Shown here piece after piece: positions 17,738-26,847 of a stretch of DNA of 64,000 nucleotides. The stretch comes from Barthelona sp. PCE (Eukaryota; Metamonada: BaSk clade): positions 806,001-870,000 of the forward strand of contig JAUFOR010000004.1 in NCBI GenBank assembly GCA_040285745.1. Direction: 5' to 3'. Numbering within the stretch: position 1 is the first letter of the stretch; every line of letters starts with the position of its first letter. The position numbers were made by a program, and so were the translations under genes. The notes under the pieces are model-generated. The model saw nothing but the letters and a program-made list of their open reading frames with translations, searched no databases and had not been told where the DNA came from.

Positions 17738-20700
17738 ATGTTGAAAACATCACAGACGTTTGATCTGGGCGATTGCACGTGGTTTAACTCTCTAGAAATT
17801 GTTTATTTCGACAATCTTCATATGAGAATTGTGGGAATTTGCATTGAAACAAGCGAAATTGGGTTTTTTTCGATCAACTCTGGGAATTTCACAACATCAA
17901 ACATTGAAAAATCATTCAAAACATGGTGTTGCACATCATCTAAACAAAATTCTATTGTTTTTTTGGGACATGATGATGGTACATGTACAGTCGTATTTGA
18001 CAGTGGTGTAACCAACAAGTACAAGTTTTTTATTGACCAGGGTATCGTAAACATCAACATATCCGTCATGAACCCAACGATTTTGCCGTGTATGACTTTA
18101 GTTGGGTCAGATGGTGTCCTTTGCTTTGTCAAAGAGGACATATTGTTTGCCATCACGCATATGTTTGATGATGAATTTGTTGAAGACAACTTTGAATATT
18201 TCGTTCTGCCAAGAGATATGATTGCAGCAAAAGTTTTTAGTGTTAATATTGATCATACTCTATTTATGATTGTGGGATCGAACTTCTGTCTTGCTTTGTT
18301 TGAGAGGAAGGCTAAAAAAATCAAAAAATTATTGGCAAAAGCGTCTAGATTTTTCAAGCGTTCTAAAGTTCCTACCATTCCTGAACTTCATCTTGTTAGT
18401 GTATTTTCTGATGATTCTCGTTTGTTTATTGATGTGTCTATGTTTAATACAGTCAACCATGAAACAAATCCGTATTTCTTGGGTCTGGATAACAAAGGAC
18501 GTTTATGTATATTCACATTCACATTAATTGATCACCCTGGCATGCACAACTACACTTCAATACAAATGTCTTCAATTATAAAGGGGCAGAGGAATTGTTT
18601 GTTTGATATCAGCACTTTCCCATTGTTTTCTGTGCTTAATACAAGGAGAAGTCTGCTTCGTGTACATAGTGTTTTCTCTGATATTCAACATGAATGCCAG
18701 TCAGAAGGAGTACTGTTGAGAACTATGTTCTGTTGTGAACCAGTTACTGCTTTTAGTTCAAGAACAACGGTGTTGAATGAAAATTCCCTCAAATCTTTTG
18801 TATTTGGTTCAAAAAAGGAGCAGTCAAAGGATTTTGAGCTCGTAAAAAGACACGTTAATGTCGTTCGTGTCACTGAAGTTGAGGCAACCAACATTGTGCT
18901 TGAGGATGACAGTGGAGCCAATATTATCAATATTATTCACAAATATGTCAGTGAAGACTTGGAGCAGGACGACAATGGGGTCCATCACGACCAATTACAT
19001 GCTTTAATTACAGTTATTCGACAATTAGCGACAGTTGATGGTGTAGCAAAAAGTTTTGAGCTAGCTGGTGTGATGCAGATGTGTTCAGTGTTGGGATGGC
19101 TTCAAAAATCCCTCCCTCTATCGTCTCTTTCACAAGTTGTTGCAGTTTCATTCGACATGCTGGATAATCTTAAACTAGATTATTATGAGGTTTACACCCC
19201 AAACGTATTAAGCGTGCTGGAGGCTTTTGATTTTGAAGGGAACAACCTGCAGTTGTGTGACGTCACGTGCCTTGACGAAGAAATCGTACGATGGTTGTGC
19301 TTCCCACCTATACTTCAGGAACTTCTCCCCATATTATCGCGCGAGAAATTGAAACAGCTACTTTTTACTTTATTCAAGTTCAATATACCAATCCACGCAT
19401 TGAGCGATGAATTCATAGCGCTCTGCCGGAAAATTTTAACGAAGAACGATTTTGAGGTTTCCGGTTTATATATTGATTTACCCATTGAAACAGGTGTGAG
19501 TATGATCATCCTGGCCAAAGAGCTTAACATACAGATCGACTTCAGTCTAAACGAGGTGCTCAGTTGCATTAGTGTAATAAGCAAGATCACCAATGCTGGC
19601 TTCAAGAACCAGCTCGATGAGTACTGTGGTGTCCTGCGCCTCAATGACCTGAAAGTATATCCAAGCGGTAGGCTTAGTGCATTCCATAATATATGCATGT
19701 ACAACAAAACAGATTCATGGGAGTTTTCGAAAGTTTTAACGGATGTAGACCACTTTTGGTTGTTTTGGGAGGCATGTAGACGGAATGAACTTGTTCTACT
19801 GAAGTTTCTGATCGAATCGCGAGGAGAATTATCTTTTTTCCTATGTTGTCTTGTATACGATTTCTTTTTACTTAAATGGTTACAAAATATTAGTAATGAA
19901 GATTATCAAGTGCTCACAGATCTTGTTTTTATTGTGGTTCGTAATCTCCAAAATCCCCTATTAGATTCTCAACCAACACTTGCTGTTCATCTGGACCCTC
20001 ATCTTTCCTTATTCGCAAGTCAAGTCTCATTCGTTCCTGAGGTTTCTGCTCTGTATGAGCTAAACATGTACGGTATAATGCTGTACAACATTCATAGATA
20101 TGGTTTGTACACTATTCCAATTGAGAGCTGCTTCCCACATGACATAAGTCTCATCAATCAACTAAATGTCGTTGATTTGGACAGCCTTAGCGTTGCTCTG
20201 AAGGATGGATCGGGAACTAAACCAATTGAAATGGTGAACAACACTAGTATATCGGGTACAGCATCAAATGAACAGATTATGTTTGCAAATCGCGAACGCT
20301 TTCTTGTTGGTCTTGCTCAGCACACACTGGATGATGCGTTGATTTTAAGTAACAGAATGCAGGTAACTGGATCAAAAATTTTGAACACACATGTTGTTGA
20401 GCTTCTAAAACATCAGAAAGCTGCTGAAGTCATTGAAATTCTTGAAGAACACACTGGGACATTTGAAAACTACGTTGCATTCTGCAATTCAATGGTTTTC
20501 CAGTTAAAGAATGAGGTTAAAAAAGTTCTAGATGCAAACGTTTCTGAAGCAGATAATGTTCGTCTACGTGCATCGTTACCACAAAACATATTTGAATGGC
20601 TCAACATTCCAATCAAAACAAACCAGATACTTATTCCGATTATTCAACTGGCAAAGCTTCTTGAACTAGTTTCTGGTTTTATTCCTACGTCTCAAGTTAC

Positions 20701-20749
20701 GTTGATGGAACAGTGCGAATATCTGATTTACCTAATTAAAAGCATTTAG
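17738..20749 (+). CDS. Large beta-propeller/alpha-solenoid protein, unassigned
   Basis: The 1,003-residue product begins with about 370 residues of beta-rich sequence with repeating short strands (for example IVGICIETSEIGFFSINSG, LFMIVGSNFCLALFER), suggesting a degenerate beta-propeller. The rest is helical, as in coat-like nucleoporins or vesicle-coat proteins. It could be a nucleoporin of the Nup120/160 or Nup133 type, but no diagnostic motif is visible, so the function is left open. The ATG at 17738 lies 45 bp from the divergent G-beta start. The stop at 20749 is only 4 bp from the stop of the convergent E3 ligase gene. Confidence 0.65.
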   Translation: MLKTSQTFDLGDCTWFNSLEIVYFDNLHMRIVGICIETSEIGFFSINSGNFTTSNIEKSFKTWCCTSSKQNSIVFLGHDDGTCTVVFDSGVTNKYKFFIDQGIVNINISVMNPTILPCMTLVGSDGVLCFVKEDILFAITHMFDDEFVEDNFEYFVLPRDMIAAKVFSVNIDHTLFMIVGSNFCLALFERKAKKIKKLLAKASRFFKRSKVPTIPELHLVSVFSDDSRLFIDVSMFNTVNHETNPYFLGLDNKGRLCIFTFTLIDHPGMHNYTSIQMSSIIKGQRNCLFDISTFPLFSVLNTRRSLLRVHSVFSDIQHECQSEGVLLRTMFCCEPVTAFSSRTTVLNENSLKSFVFGSKKEQSKDFELVKRHVNVVRVTEVEATNIVLEDDSGANIINIIHKYVSEDLEQDDNGVHHDQLHALITVIRQLATVDGVAKSFELAGVMQMCSVLGWLQKSLPLSSLSQVVAVSFDMLDNLKLDYYEVYTPNVLSVLEAFDFEGNNLQLCDVTCLDEEIVRWLCFPPILQELLPILSREKLKQLLFTLFKFNIPIHALSDEFIALCRKILTKNDFEVSGLYIDLPIETGVSMIILAKELNIQIDFSLNEVLSCISVISKITNAGFKNQLDEYCGVLRLNDLKVYPSGRLSAFHNICMYNKTDSWEFSKVLTDVDHFWLFWEACRRNELVLLKFLIESRGELSFFLCCLVYDFFLLKWLQNISNEDYQVLTDLVFIVVRNLQNPLLDSQPTLAVHLDPHLSLFASQVSFVPEVSALYELNMYGIMLYNIHRYGLYTIPIESCFPHDISLINQLNVVDLDSLSVALKDGSGTKPIEMVNNTSISGTASNEQIMFANRERFLVGLAQHTLDDALILSNRMQVTGSKILNTHVVELLKHQKAAEVIEILEEHTGTFENYVAFCNSMVFQLKNEVKKVLDANVSEADNVRLRASLPQNIFEWLNIPIKTNQILIPIIQLAKLLELVSGFIPTSQVTLMEQCEYLIYLIKSI

Positions 20750-20753
20750 ATAT

Positions 20754-23700
20754 TTATAATCGAAGACGTTTAAGACGATCCAACACTCTATTTAAAGCGT
20801 TCATAAAGTGTTGGGGGCTGTGTGGAGGTGCAGTCATAGAAAAGACAGACTGAGAGTTCTTCATGAACTCGTCTGGTGGATTTTTGTTAATGATTGCATT
20901 ATACTGCGACACTCGTTCCTGATCAAGCGTAAGTAGATTACCGTTGGCACGCAGTAGATCACATTCACCAAATTCTGTTGTGTAAACACTCATCCCAAGA
21001 CCATGGATTCGAGAACTAGTGGCAATAAAAACCAAATTAGTCGGAATATGCAAAAAAATCCCAACTCCAGTCTTCATCGCCATTTCATATATTTTTAACA
21101 CCGGACGATTAAACAAACCACTTGTTATGAGTTCATCCATAACAAATGGCTCAAGTGTTCGTAAACAGACCGCAGTTCTATTGTAATCCTCTTTACCGAC
21201 AATCTTTTCCGCTAAAACACGCAAAACCTCAAAGTTTTGAGGCAAACTGTGATTAAAAACACTGTAGTCAACAGTGGGATCAACAACCAGGTTTTTAAAT
21301 TGATCTCTAATGACAATCTGTACGTTTGCATTAATTGCATTTTTATATGGAAATACGTACATGTCTTGCGCTGCAGTTAGCTCGGAAGGAACTTCGAAAC
21401 CACAAACCGTGCCCAAGTACTGCAAAACATACATAGTAATGGGCTGAATGGAATTACTAATACCCACTACACTCATCATAATGGTTTCAGGGAATCGGCT
21501 ACCAAACAAGGCGAAAAAAACAGCTGTGGCGTCACTTCTGCCACAAATATGGCGGAAATAATGTTGTGACAAGACATCGGTTAAATTAACACATTCAGTT
21601 CCATAATCTTCAAACGCACATTCAATCCATTCGATGAAAAATGCAACAAAATTGAATAAAACAACATACAGTGTGATACGCGTTGTCGAAAAGTTAAAAC
21701 ACAGTGATGAATCAATGGTTATAGCTTCAGCGCTATCGTCCCACTTCTGCATGAAGTAATCTGAGAGAACTGTGGACAGCAGACCATCTAGAACTGCGAT
21801 ACCCAACGTCATGTGTGCAAAAACGCTATCAATAAGCTCGCCGTCGCGGATGGGAGTAAATAATCCCGAAAAATGCTCGTAAAGAGCCTGTACATCCTTA
21901 CCTTTCAACTGAAACTTCTTCTTGACATCATCATCGGTCAAAATACGATTATCAAGCTTCAAAACGTTCGGTAAAATTGGAATTTCAACGTTCGTATACG
22001 TGCGACACACACCACATCGGTCAGCAGAACTATTTGTCTGTTGAGTCTTACTGCGCTCGTAGCAGTCGCGGTGATAAATGTGCGTACATGTGCTAAATCC
22101 GAGAGGTGCGTAACGGTTGCTCTCGCTGTATTCACTGTAATCAACAACGTAAGTGCTGTTGAACACAGTGGACATTAAAACACACGGACGGTCCACAAGC
22201 GATCTGAAATCGTATTTTAACTGCTCATGACATAAGGGGCAGTTCTCACGTGCATGAATATCGGTGCAGTGTAACATGTCAACACTTTCAGCTTGCTTCT
22301 TTTCAGCGTCGCTCAGCTCAACCTCCACATCTATATCGTTTTCAATTGGTTCATCATCTAACGAGAACTGTGCCAGAAGGCTCTCCATGTCTTGATCAAA
22401 CTTGTTCATGAGCGACTGTTGTGCCTCAATCTTCTGCTCCTTTGAGAACATCTCCTCCTTTGGCTCTTCTGGTTTCATGTTCTCAATGGAAGAAGCCATC
22501 TCTATGAATGGAGCATAATTGAACTGTGCCATGTTCACAACAAAGAACCTTTTTGTATATTTATCAGCAACATGTGCACATCCAATCAGTGTCGAGAGAA
22601 TATCACCCCATGTGCTGTCTGCAAGAACAACCTCCGGCCCATTAATCCAACAAAAGACAAGCAACAGATGAAATGCGGAAATAACGTCAGTTGTCCACTT
22701 TCCTTTAATGGAAGTAGTAACTAAAGTACTGACCACATCAAGCAAGTACATTTTGATCGTCTCATCCTGGAACATGTTCTTCACAACAGTCAACTGTGAC
22801 GGTTCAACAAGATCCTCTGATAGATGTATGTCAAAGGGGATGCGTAGGAAAGCATCCAAATCAAAGTCATCCATCTTGCTCGAAAGATCATCAATCATCT
22901 GAATATATGTAAGTGGATGTTTGAAAGAATCACACATAGAAAGAAAACTGTATGCTTTCTTGTTAGGGACAATGTAAACCGCGTTATCGACTGTCATACC
23001 CTTTTTCAGAGTGCAAATCTCATGTATAGCGTCTTTCGTCATTGCCTTTGACTGTTGTGTGTATGTTAGAAGACGAGAAGGAGAATACCGTTGCTGAAAG
23101 ATACGAGATGCGACTAAAACATTTGCGGAATAACTGCTATCACGGATAAAAGAAAAACGCTGTAACGCTATTGAATTTAGCATAAAAAGTTGATAAGAAG
23201 TATGCAAAATACCAGTGCTAGGACTTGTAAAGAGCTCTGCACAAATTGAGAAAAAGTCACTCATGCTGACCAATCCTGAACTCACCAAACACTGCAACAT
23301 GAAAATATTCGGATGGAAACTGAACTGCACACATGAAGTCTTGTAAACGCTATCAACAATTGAAATCTCTCGAGAACAATATAACCAAGGGTTGATATTA
23401 TCACCATCAACGTTAGTGAGTACAGCAGTCGATGTGTGGAAATGAAGAGCAAGCTGACATATGCAAGTCTTACATATCCTATTGCGGTCAGTAATCGTCA
23501 ACTGCCTCAGTTCATCAACTACCATATCATGATACTGACAGAAACCAACAAATATATATGTCAAAAAATGATCGAAAACTGGGTGTAACAACGGATAAGA
23601 TGTATCAAAGAGTGAACCTTCCTTTGCTATACAATGACGATTGATCATAGATATAAAGAATCTCAATCTCTTCTTGACAACACCCAGATACGGCTGCATG

Positions 23701-25337
23701 TCATCATCATAAAGTCGCCTGTTGTATATCAGAGGTGATTCTGTATCTCTGAAACACACAAAAAAATCTGGAAGCTCACCTGTTTTAAGATAGTTAACCA
23801 GATGGTCTGGGACCTCGTTCAATCCATACACTAAGAACACACCTACACGTCTAAAACGATCCCACATGTCAACAGCACGAGAAAAAACCTTGTGGAAATT
23901 GACTCCGAAGTCACGATCCGGGTATTTATCAAGTGATACTATGGTATCCATCCAGAAGGAACATAAAGAGAAAGCATTTTCAAAAAATAAAAGTAATTGA
24001 TCGCTGATAACGTTATCAACAAACCAAAATCTACCAATCACGCAAATATTCTCGAAACAGACCATGAGACATGAGAACTGGTGAGATAAACACTGCAGGT
24101 CCTGCTGAGCCTTGTTGGCAATGATAGATCGCGTCATTTTTATGTTGTCATTTTCATACAGTTTTTCAGACCCGAAGTTTGCAATCTGTGGGAACAAAGA
24201 GATGTCAATGAAACTATCAAAATCCCAATGCTCTGTCAACTGTCTGTGATCGATTATGTTGCGATAACAACCAATACTGATTAATAAGGCGTCGCAAAAA
24301 ACTTTAAGCGGATGATGCGCAACATTCACTTCGTCATCATCAGCAAGCAACAGGCGAACGAAACAGTCGTCGTGGACGAACTGGACCGTGAGGTTGCTCA
24401 AAAACGAACCAAGCTCTCTGAACTCAATGGGGTTATGCATGAGTAAGATGACGCTATAATTATACCAGTGCAAAAACGGATTCAGCACTCTTTCTTTGAA
24501 CCCTTCGACGCTGAGAAGACTTGTAACCAGTGTAGAGAACTGATTGCATCCGGAAATAATGAAAAAACATAACGAACGGAAGAGGATATTCATGTGATCT
24601 TCATTGAGATAGTCCGTAAAGATGATCTTGATCCCCTCGTGACAATTGATCAAATCGTTGATCAAATCAGCATAATCAAGAGAAACTGTGATTAGGTCTT
24701 TCACTTTTTTGATAATTTCTGCAATTTCCAAGCGCTGCTTGATTGCTTTCTCGAACACATTACATATGACAGATAGACAGCGTATCCACAGATCGTTAAA
24801 CTTGAACAAAACATCGCTAAACTCACCAATACTCTGTTCAGATATATCCTTTGACCAAAGTGACATAAATATCTCAGTGCGTGTATGACTCTTATGACAG
24901 TTATCAGTGTTGCGCACGCCATTGGTTCCACAGTCACAGATAGCACTGAAATCTGAGCGAATTCTACGACGAGTGTAATTATGTGTGGTGGTTGTAAGAT
25001 TGTGCGTCTTCTCAAAGCATTTTTCACAAAATATAGCTGTTTTGTCGGCACAGCACTCCTCACATTCATAAATAAACTCGCCCTTACTAAGAACATGTCC
25101 ACAAACACTGCGAACATTATACTTCTTCAGTTCCCTCCATGTGCTGACAGCCATATCAAATTCAGACATGAGGAATGTTCCAGGGAACATGGCGTTTGAA
25201 AACTCATATACAATTTGCTGTACAGTTACCTCTTCAAGTTCCTTCCTAATATCTTCATATAGGCTGATCTCTTCGTCAAAAGCGTCTAATTCCGAAACAG
25301 TACTTCCCTTTAATACTTCATCAAGTGATGATATCAT
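20754..25337 (-). CDS. UBR1: UBR-type E3 ubiquitin ligase (N-recognin, UBR1/2-like)
   Basis: The 1,527-residue product has a UBR box at about residues 79-152 (CGHVL...YECEECCADKTAIFCEKCF...H...CDCG...CHKSH), with the expected Cys/His zinc ligands. A long helical middle follows, then a RING-H2-like domain at about 1030-1112 (CPLCHEQ...CTHIYHRDCYERS...CGVCR) with a long insert. The C-terminal cap-like region contains GLGMSVYTTEFGECDLLRANG and QERVSQYNAII. UBR1-family ligases bind destabilising N-terminal residues through the UBR box and ubiquitinate the protein with an E2 bound to the RING. An acidic, Glu-rich linker precedes the RING. No separate ClpS-like N-domain could be picked out by eye. 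The ATG at 25337 is clean. Confidence 0.85.
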   Translation of the reverse strand: MISSLDEVLKGSTVSELDAFDEEISLYEDIRKELEEVTVQQIVYEFSNAMFPGTFLMSEFDMAVSTWRELKKYNVRSVCGHVLSKGEFIYECEECCADKTAIFCEKCFEKTHNLTTTTHNYTRRRIRSDFSAICDCGTNGVRNTDNCHKSHTRTEIFMSLWSKDISEQSIGEFSDVLFKFNDLWIRCLSVICNVFEKAIKQRLEIAEIIKKVKDLITVSLDYADLINDLINCHEGIKIIFTDYLNEDHMNILFRSLCFFIISGCNQFSTLVTSLLSVEGFKERVLNPFLHWYNYSVILLMHNPIEFRELGSFLSNLTVQFVHDDCFVRLLLADDDEVNVAHHPLKVFCDALLISIGCYRNIIDHRQLTEHWDFDSFIDISLFPQIANFGSEKLYENDNIKMTRSIIANKAQQDLQCLSHQFSCLMVCFENICVIGRFWFVDNVISDQLLLFFENAFSLCSFWMDTIVSLDKYPDRDFGVNFHKVFSRAVDMWDRFRRVGVFLVYGLNEVPDHLVNYLKTGELPDFFVCFRDTESPLIYNRRLYDDDMQPYLGVVKKRLRFFISMINRHCIAKEGSLFDTSYPLLHPVFDHFLTYIFVGFCQYHDMVVDELRQLTITDRNRICKTCICQLALHFHTSTAVLTNVDGDNINPWLYCSREISIVDSVYKTSCVQFSFHPNIFMLQCLVSSGLVSMSDFFSICAELFTSPSTGILHTSYQLFMLNSIALQRFSFIRDSSYSANVLVASRIFQQRYSPSRLLTYTQQSKAMTKDAIHEICTLKKGMTVDNAVYIVPNKKAYSFLSMCDSFKHPLTYIQMIDDLSSKMDDFDLDAFLRIPFDIHLSEDLVEPSQLTVVKNMFQDETIKMYLLDVVSTLVTTSIKGKWTTDVISAFHLLLVFCWINGPEVVLADSTWGDILSTLIGCAHVADKYTKRFFVVNMAQFNYAPFIEMASSIENMKPEEPKEEMFSKEQKIEAQQSLMNKFDQDMESLLAQFSLDDEPIENDIDVEVELSDAEKKQAESVDMLHCTDIHARENCPLCHEQLKYDFRSLVDRPCVLMSTVFNSTYVVDYSEYSESNRYAPLGFSTCTHIYHRDCYERSKTQQTNSSADRCGVCRTYTNVEIPILPNVLKLDNRILTDDDVKKKFQLKGKDVQALYEHFSGLFTPIRDGELIDSVFAHMTLGIAVLDGLLSTVLSDYFMQKWDDSAEAITIDSSLCFNFSTTRITLYVVLFNFVAFFIEWIECAFEDYGTECVNLTDVLSQHYFRHICGRSDATAVFFALFGSRFPETIMMSVVGISNSIQPITMYVLQYLGTVCGFEVPSELTAAQDMYVFPYKNAINANVQIVIRDQFKNLVVDPTVDYSVFNHSLPQNFEVLRVLAEKIVGKEDYNRTAVCLRTLEPFVMDELITSGLFNRPVLKIYEMAMKTGVGIFLHIPTNLVFIATSSRIHGLGMSVYTTEFGECDLLRANGNLLTLDQERVSQYNAIINKNPPDEFMKNSQSVFSMTAPPHSPQHFMNALNRVLDRLKRLRL

Positions 25338-25959
25338 TATGTCGAGAAAACGAGAAAATATGGTAAAACATCAACTACCAGTTAAAGAACATGGACATCT
25401 ACCGATCCATAAGAATTCAACCCGCCTACAACTTGTCAAAGTTAGAAAACACCACAACATTGTTGTGAAAAAAGTGTAGTAGTTTTGCCTATTGAATATG
25501 GAACACTACTTTCTTTACACGTATATAAATACAATTAACCATTTGACAACGTTAAAAAAAACCTTGTAATCCAACTTTTCTTGATACTAATATTTGTGTG
25601 ATATTTCAATGACTTTACATGCATGCAGCACTTTATACCGTACATTTCCTTTGCACGAATGAATCTCGAAAGTTCAAAATCAAGCATAAGCTACTTGAAC
25701 AATTTACCCCTCTTCGACAACCCTAAGATGCTCAAGTGACTTACTCGGGGTATAATAATATAATATTTAACAGGAGGGCAGATTGCAGGAGCTTTTAAGT
25801 TGGGTTCTGGCCTTTATAATCACGCTTTAACCTCGTTCCCGCTTCAGATAGTTTTATTCATAATTAGTTGCCGTAAATTGTTCATTCAATGTTTTTAATA
25901 AAGTGTAAACGTTGTCTTTTCGACATCAGACTTGTTTTTTGCTTATATCTCTTTTATTG
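25338..25959. other. Largest intergenic region, 622 bp, divergent
   Basis: The region separates the UBR1-like gene (minus) and VTA1 (plus), so it carries two promoters. It contains a 46-codon basic ORF (25339-25479) that I do not believe, and GC-richer patches around 25700-25850 unlike the other spacers. I checked for tRNA B-box (GGTTCGANNCC) and U6-type ACAGAGA blocks and saw none, but an unrecognised ncRNA is possible. Confidence 0.4.
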
Positions 25960-26808
25960 ATGCAAAGCTTCCCAGAACCCTTAAAACATATCGTACCTTA
26001 CATCAAACGTGCTGCTGAACTTGAAGAAAAGCATCCAGTCTTTTCATACTACTGCAATTTTTATGTCTTGGGCAAAATATTCGCTGTACAAAAGGCAAAC
26101 AATGATCCTGAAGTCAGAGATGTCCTCATGGCATACCTTGACATCTGTGAAACTCTAAAGAGCAATCTTCCACTCACAGACGATGATCATGATTCTTTTC
26201 TCAGCTTTGCAGTGGGTATCTTTAAGAATGCGCACCAAGTTGACATGGCCGGTGCAGCTACTGCTAAAACAGCACAGACATACTTTGCAGCAAGTCATTT
26301 TCTTGAAGTATATTCTGTTTTTGATAAAGACATGCAAAAGGTGAACAGCATGAAGATATTTGCTAAAAAGAGGGCTGGACTCATATCTTCATCACTTAAA
26401 GCTGGTATTCCGATTGCTCCTCCACCTGGAGGCAAATCCTCAGATGGTGTTGATGTATCCAATGAAATGGCTGAGCTTGAGAAGGAGGCACAGGAGGAGG
26501 AAGAGAAGACTCCTCACGGTGAACAGCCAACAATAGGATATAATTCTCCTACAACTGAGTATAATGCTCCAACAACTTCTACTTCATCTCCTGAGGAGAT
26601 TACACCTGTTGAACCCGAACCCGTTGTGCAACCCGCCCAAAGTTCAGGTTTTGGAAATATGTCAACTACACGTGATTTCTACAAAGACATGGCCAAAGTT
26701 CAGAGCAATTGTCGTGCCATAATTAGCGCGATTGACTTTGAAGATTTACCTGAAGCAAAGCGTTTGCTTGAAGTCTCTTTAGCTATGGTTAATAACCACA
26801 GTAAGTAA
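25960..26808 (+). CDS. VTA1: VTA1/LIP5, ESCRT-III Vps4 activator
   Basis: The first ATG in frame is at 25960 (MQSFPEPLKHIVPYIKRAAELEEKH); any earlier start would use TTG. The 282-residue product has the VTA1 N-terminal tandem MIT-like helical domain (about 1-150, with PVFSYYCNFYVLGKIFAVQ), a linker rich in Pro, Thr and Glu (about 150-235), and the short C-terminal VTA1 helices (about 238-282: KVQSNCRAIISAIDFEDLPEAKRLLEVSLAMV), which in yeast and human dimerise and stimulate the Vps4 ATPase. It acts in multivesicular-body sorting and membrane scission. Length is a little short of human LIP5 (about 307). It converges on the kinesin-like gene, 39 bp apart. Confidence 0.88.
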   Translation: MQSFPEPLKHIVPYIKRAAELEEKHPVFSYYCNFYVLGKIFAVQKANNDPEVRDVLMAYLDICETLKSNLPLTDDDHDSFLSFAVGIFKNAHQVDMAGAATAKTAQTYFAASHFLEVYSVFDKDMQKVNSMKIFAKKRAGLISSSLKAGIPIAPPPGGKSSDGVDVSNEMAELEKEAQEEEEKTPHGEQPTIGYNSPTTEYNAPTTSTSSPEEITPVEPEPVVQPAQSSGFGNMSTTRDFYKDMAKVQSNCRAIISAIDFEDLPEAKRLLEVSLAMVNNHSK

Positions 26809-26821
26809 TTGTGAATATGTT

Positions 26822-26829
26822 TGTAAATA
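26822..26829 (+). terminator. Candidate poly(A) signal TGTAAATA
   Basis: It lies 14-21 bp after the VTA1 stop and is followed by AATAAAC. Confidence 0.4.
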
Positions 26830-26847
26830 AATAAACTTGTATTCATT

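Noticed and set aside
20749-25337. The UBR1-like protein as two genes (UBR box and RING separately)
   Set aside because: The frame is continuous over 1,527 codons with both domains and the C-terminal cap in the usual UBR1 order.
25339-25479. A 46-codon basic ORF beginning one base away from the UBR1-like start codon
   Set aside because: It has no upstream motif, its ATG is back-to-back with another gene's ATG, and no known small protein is recognised.
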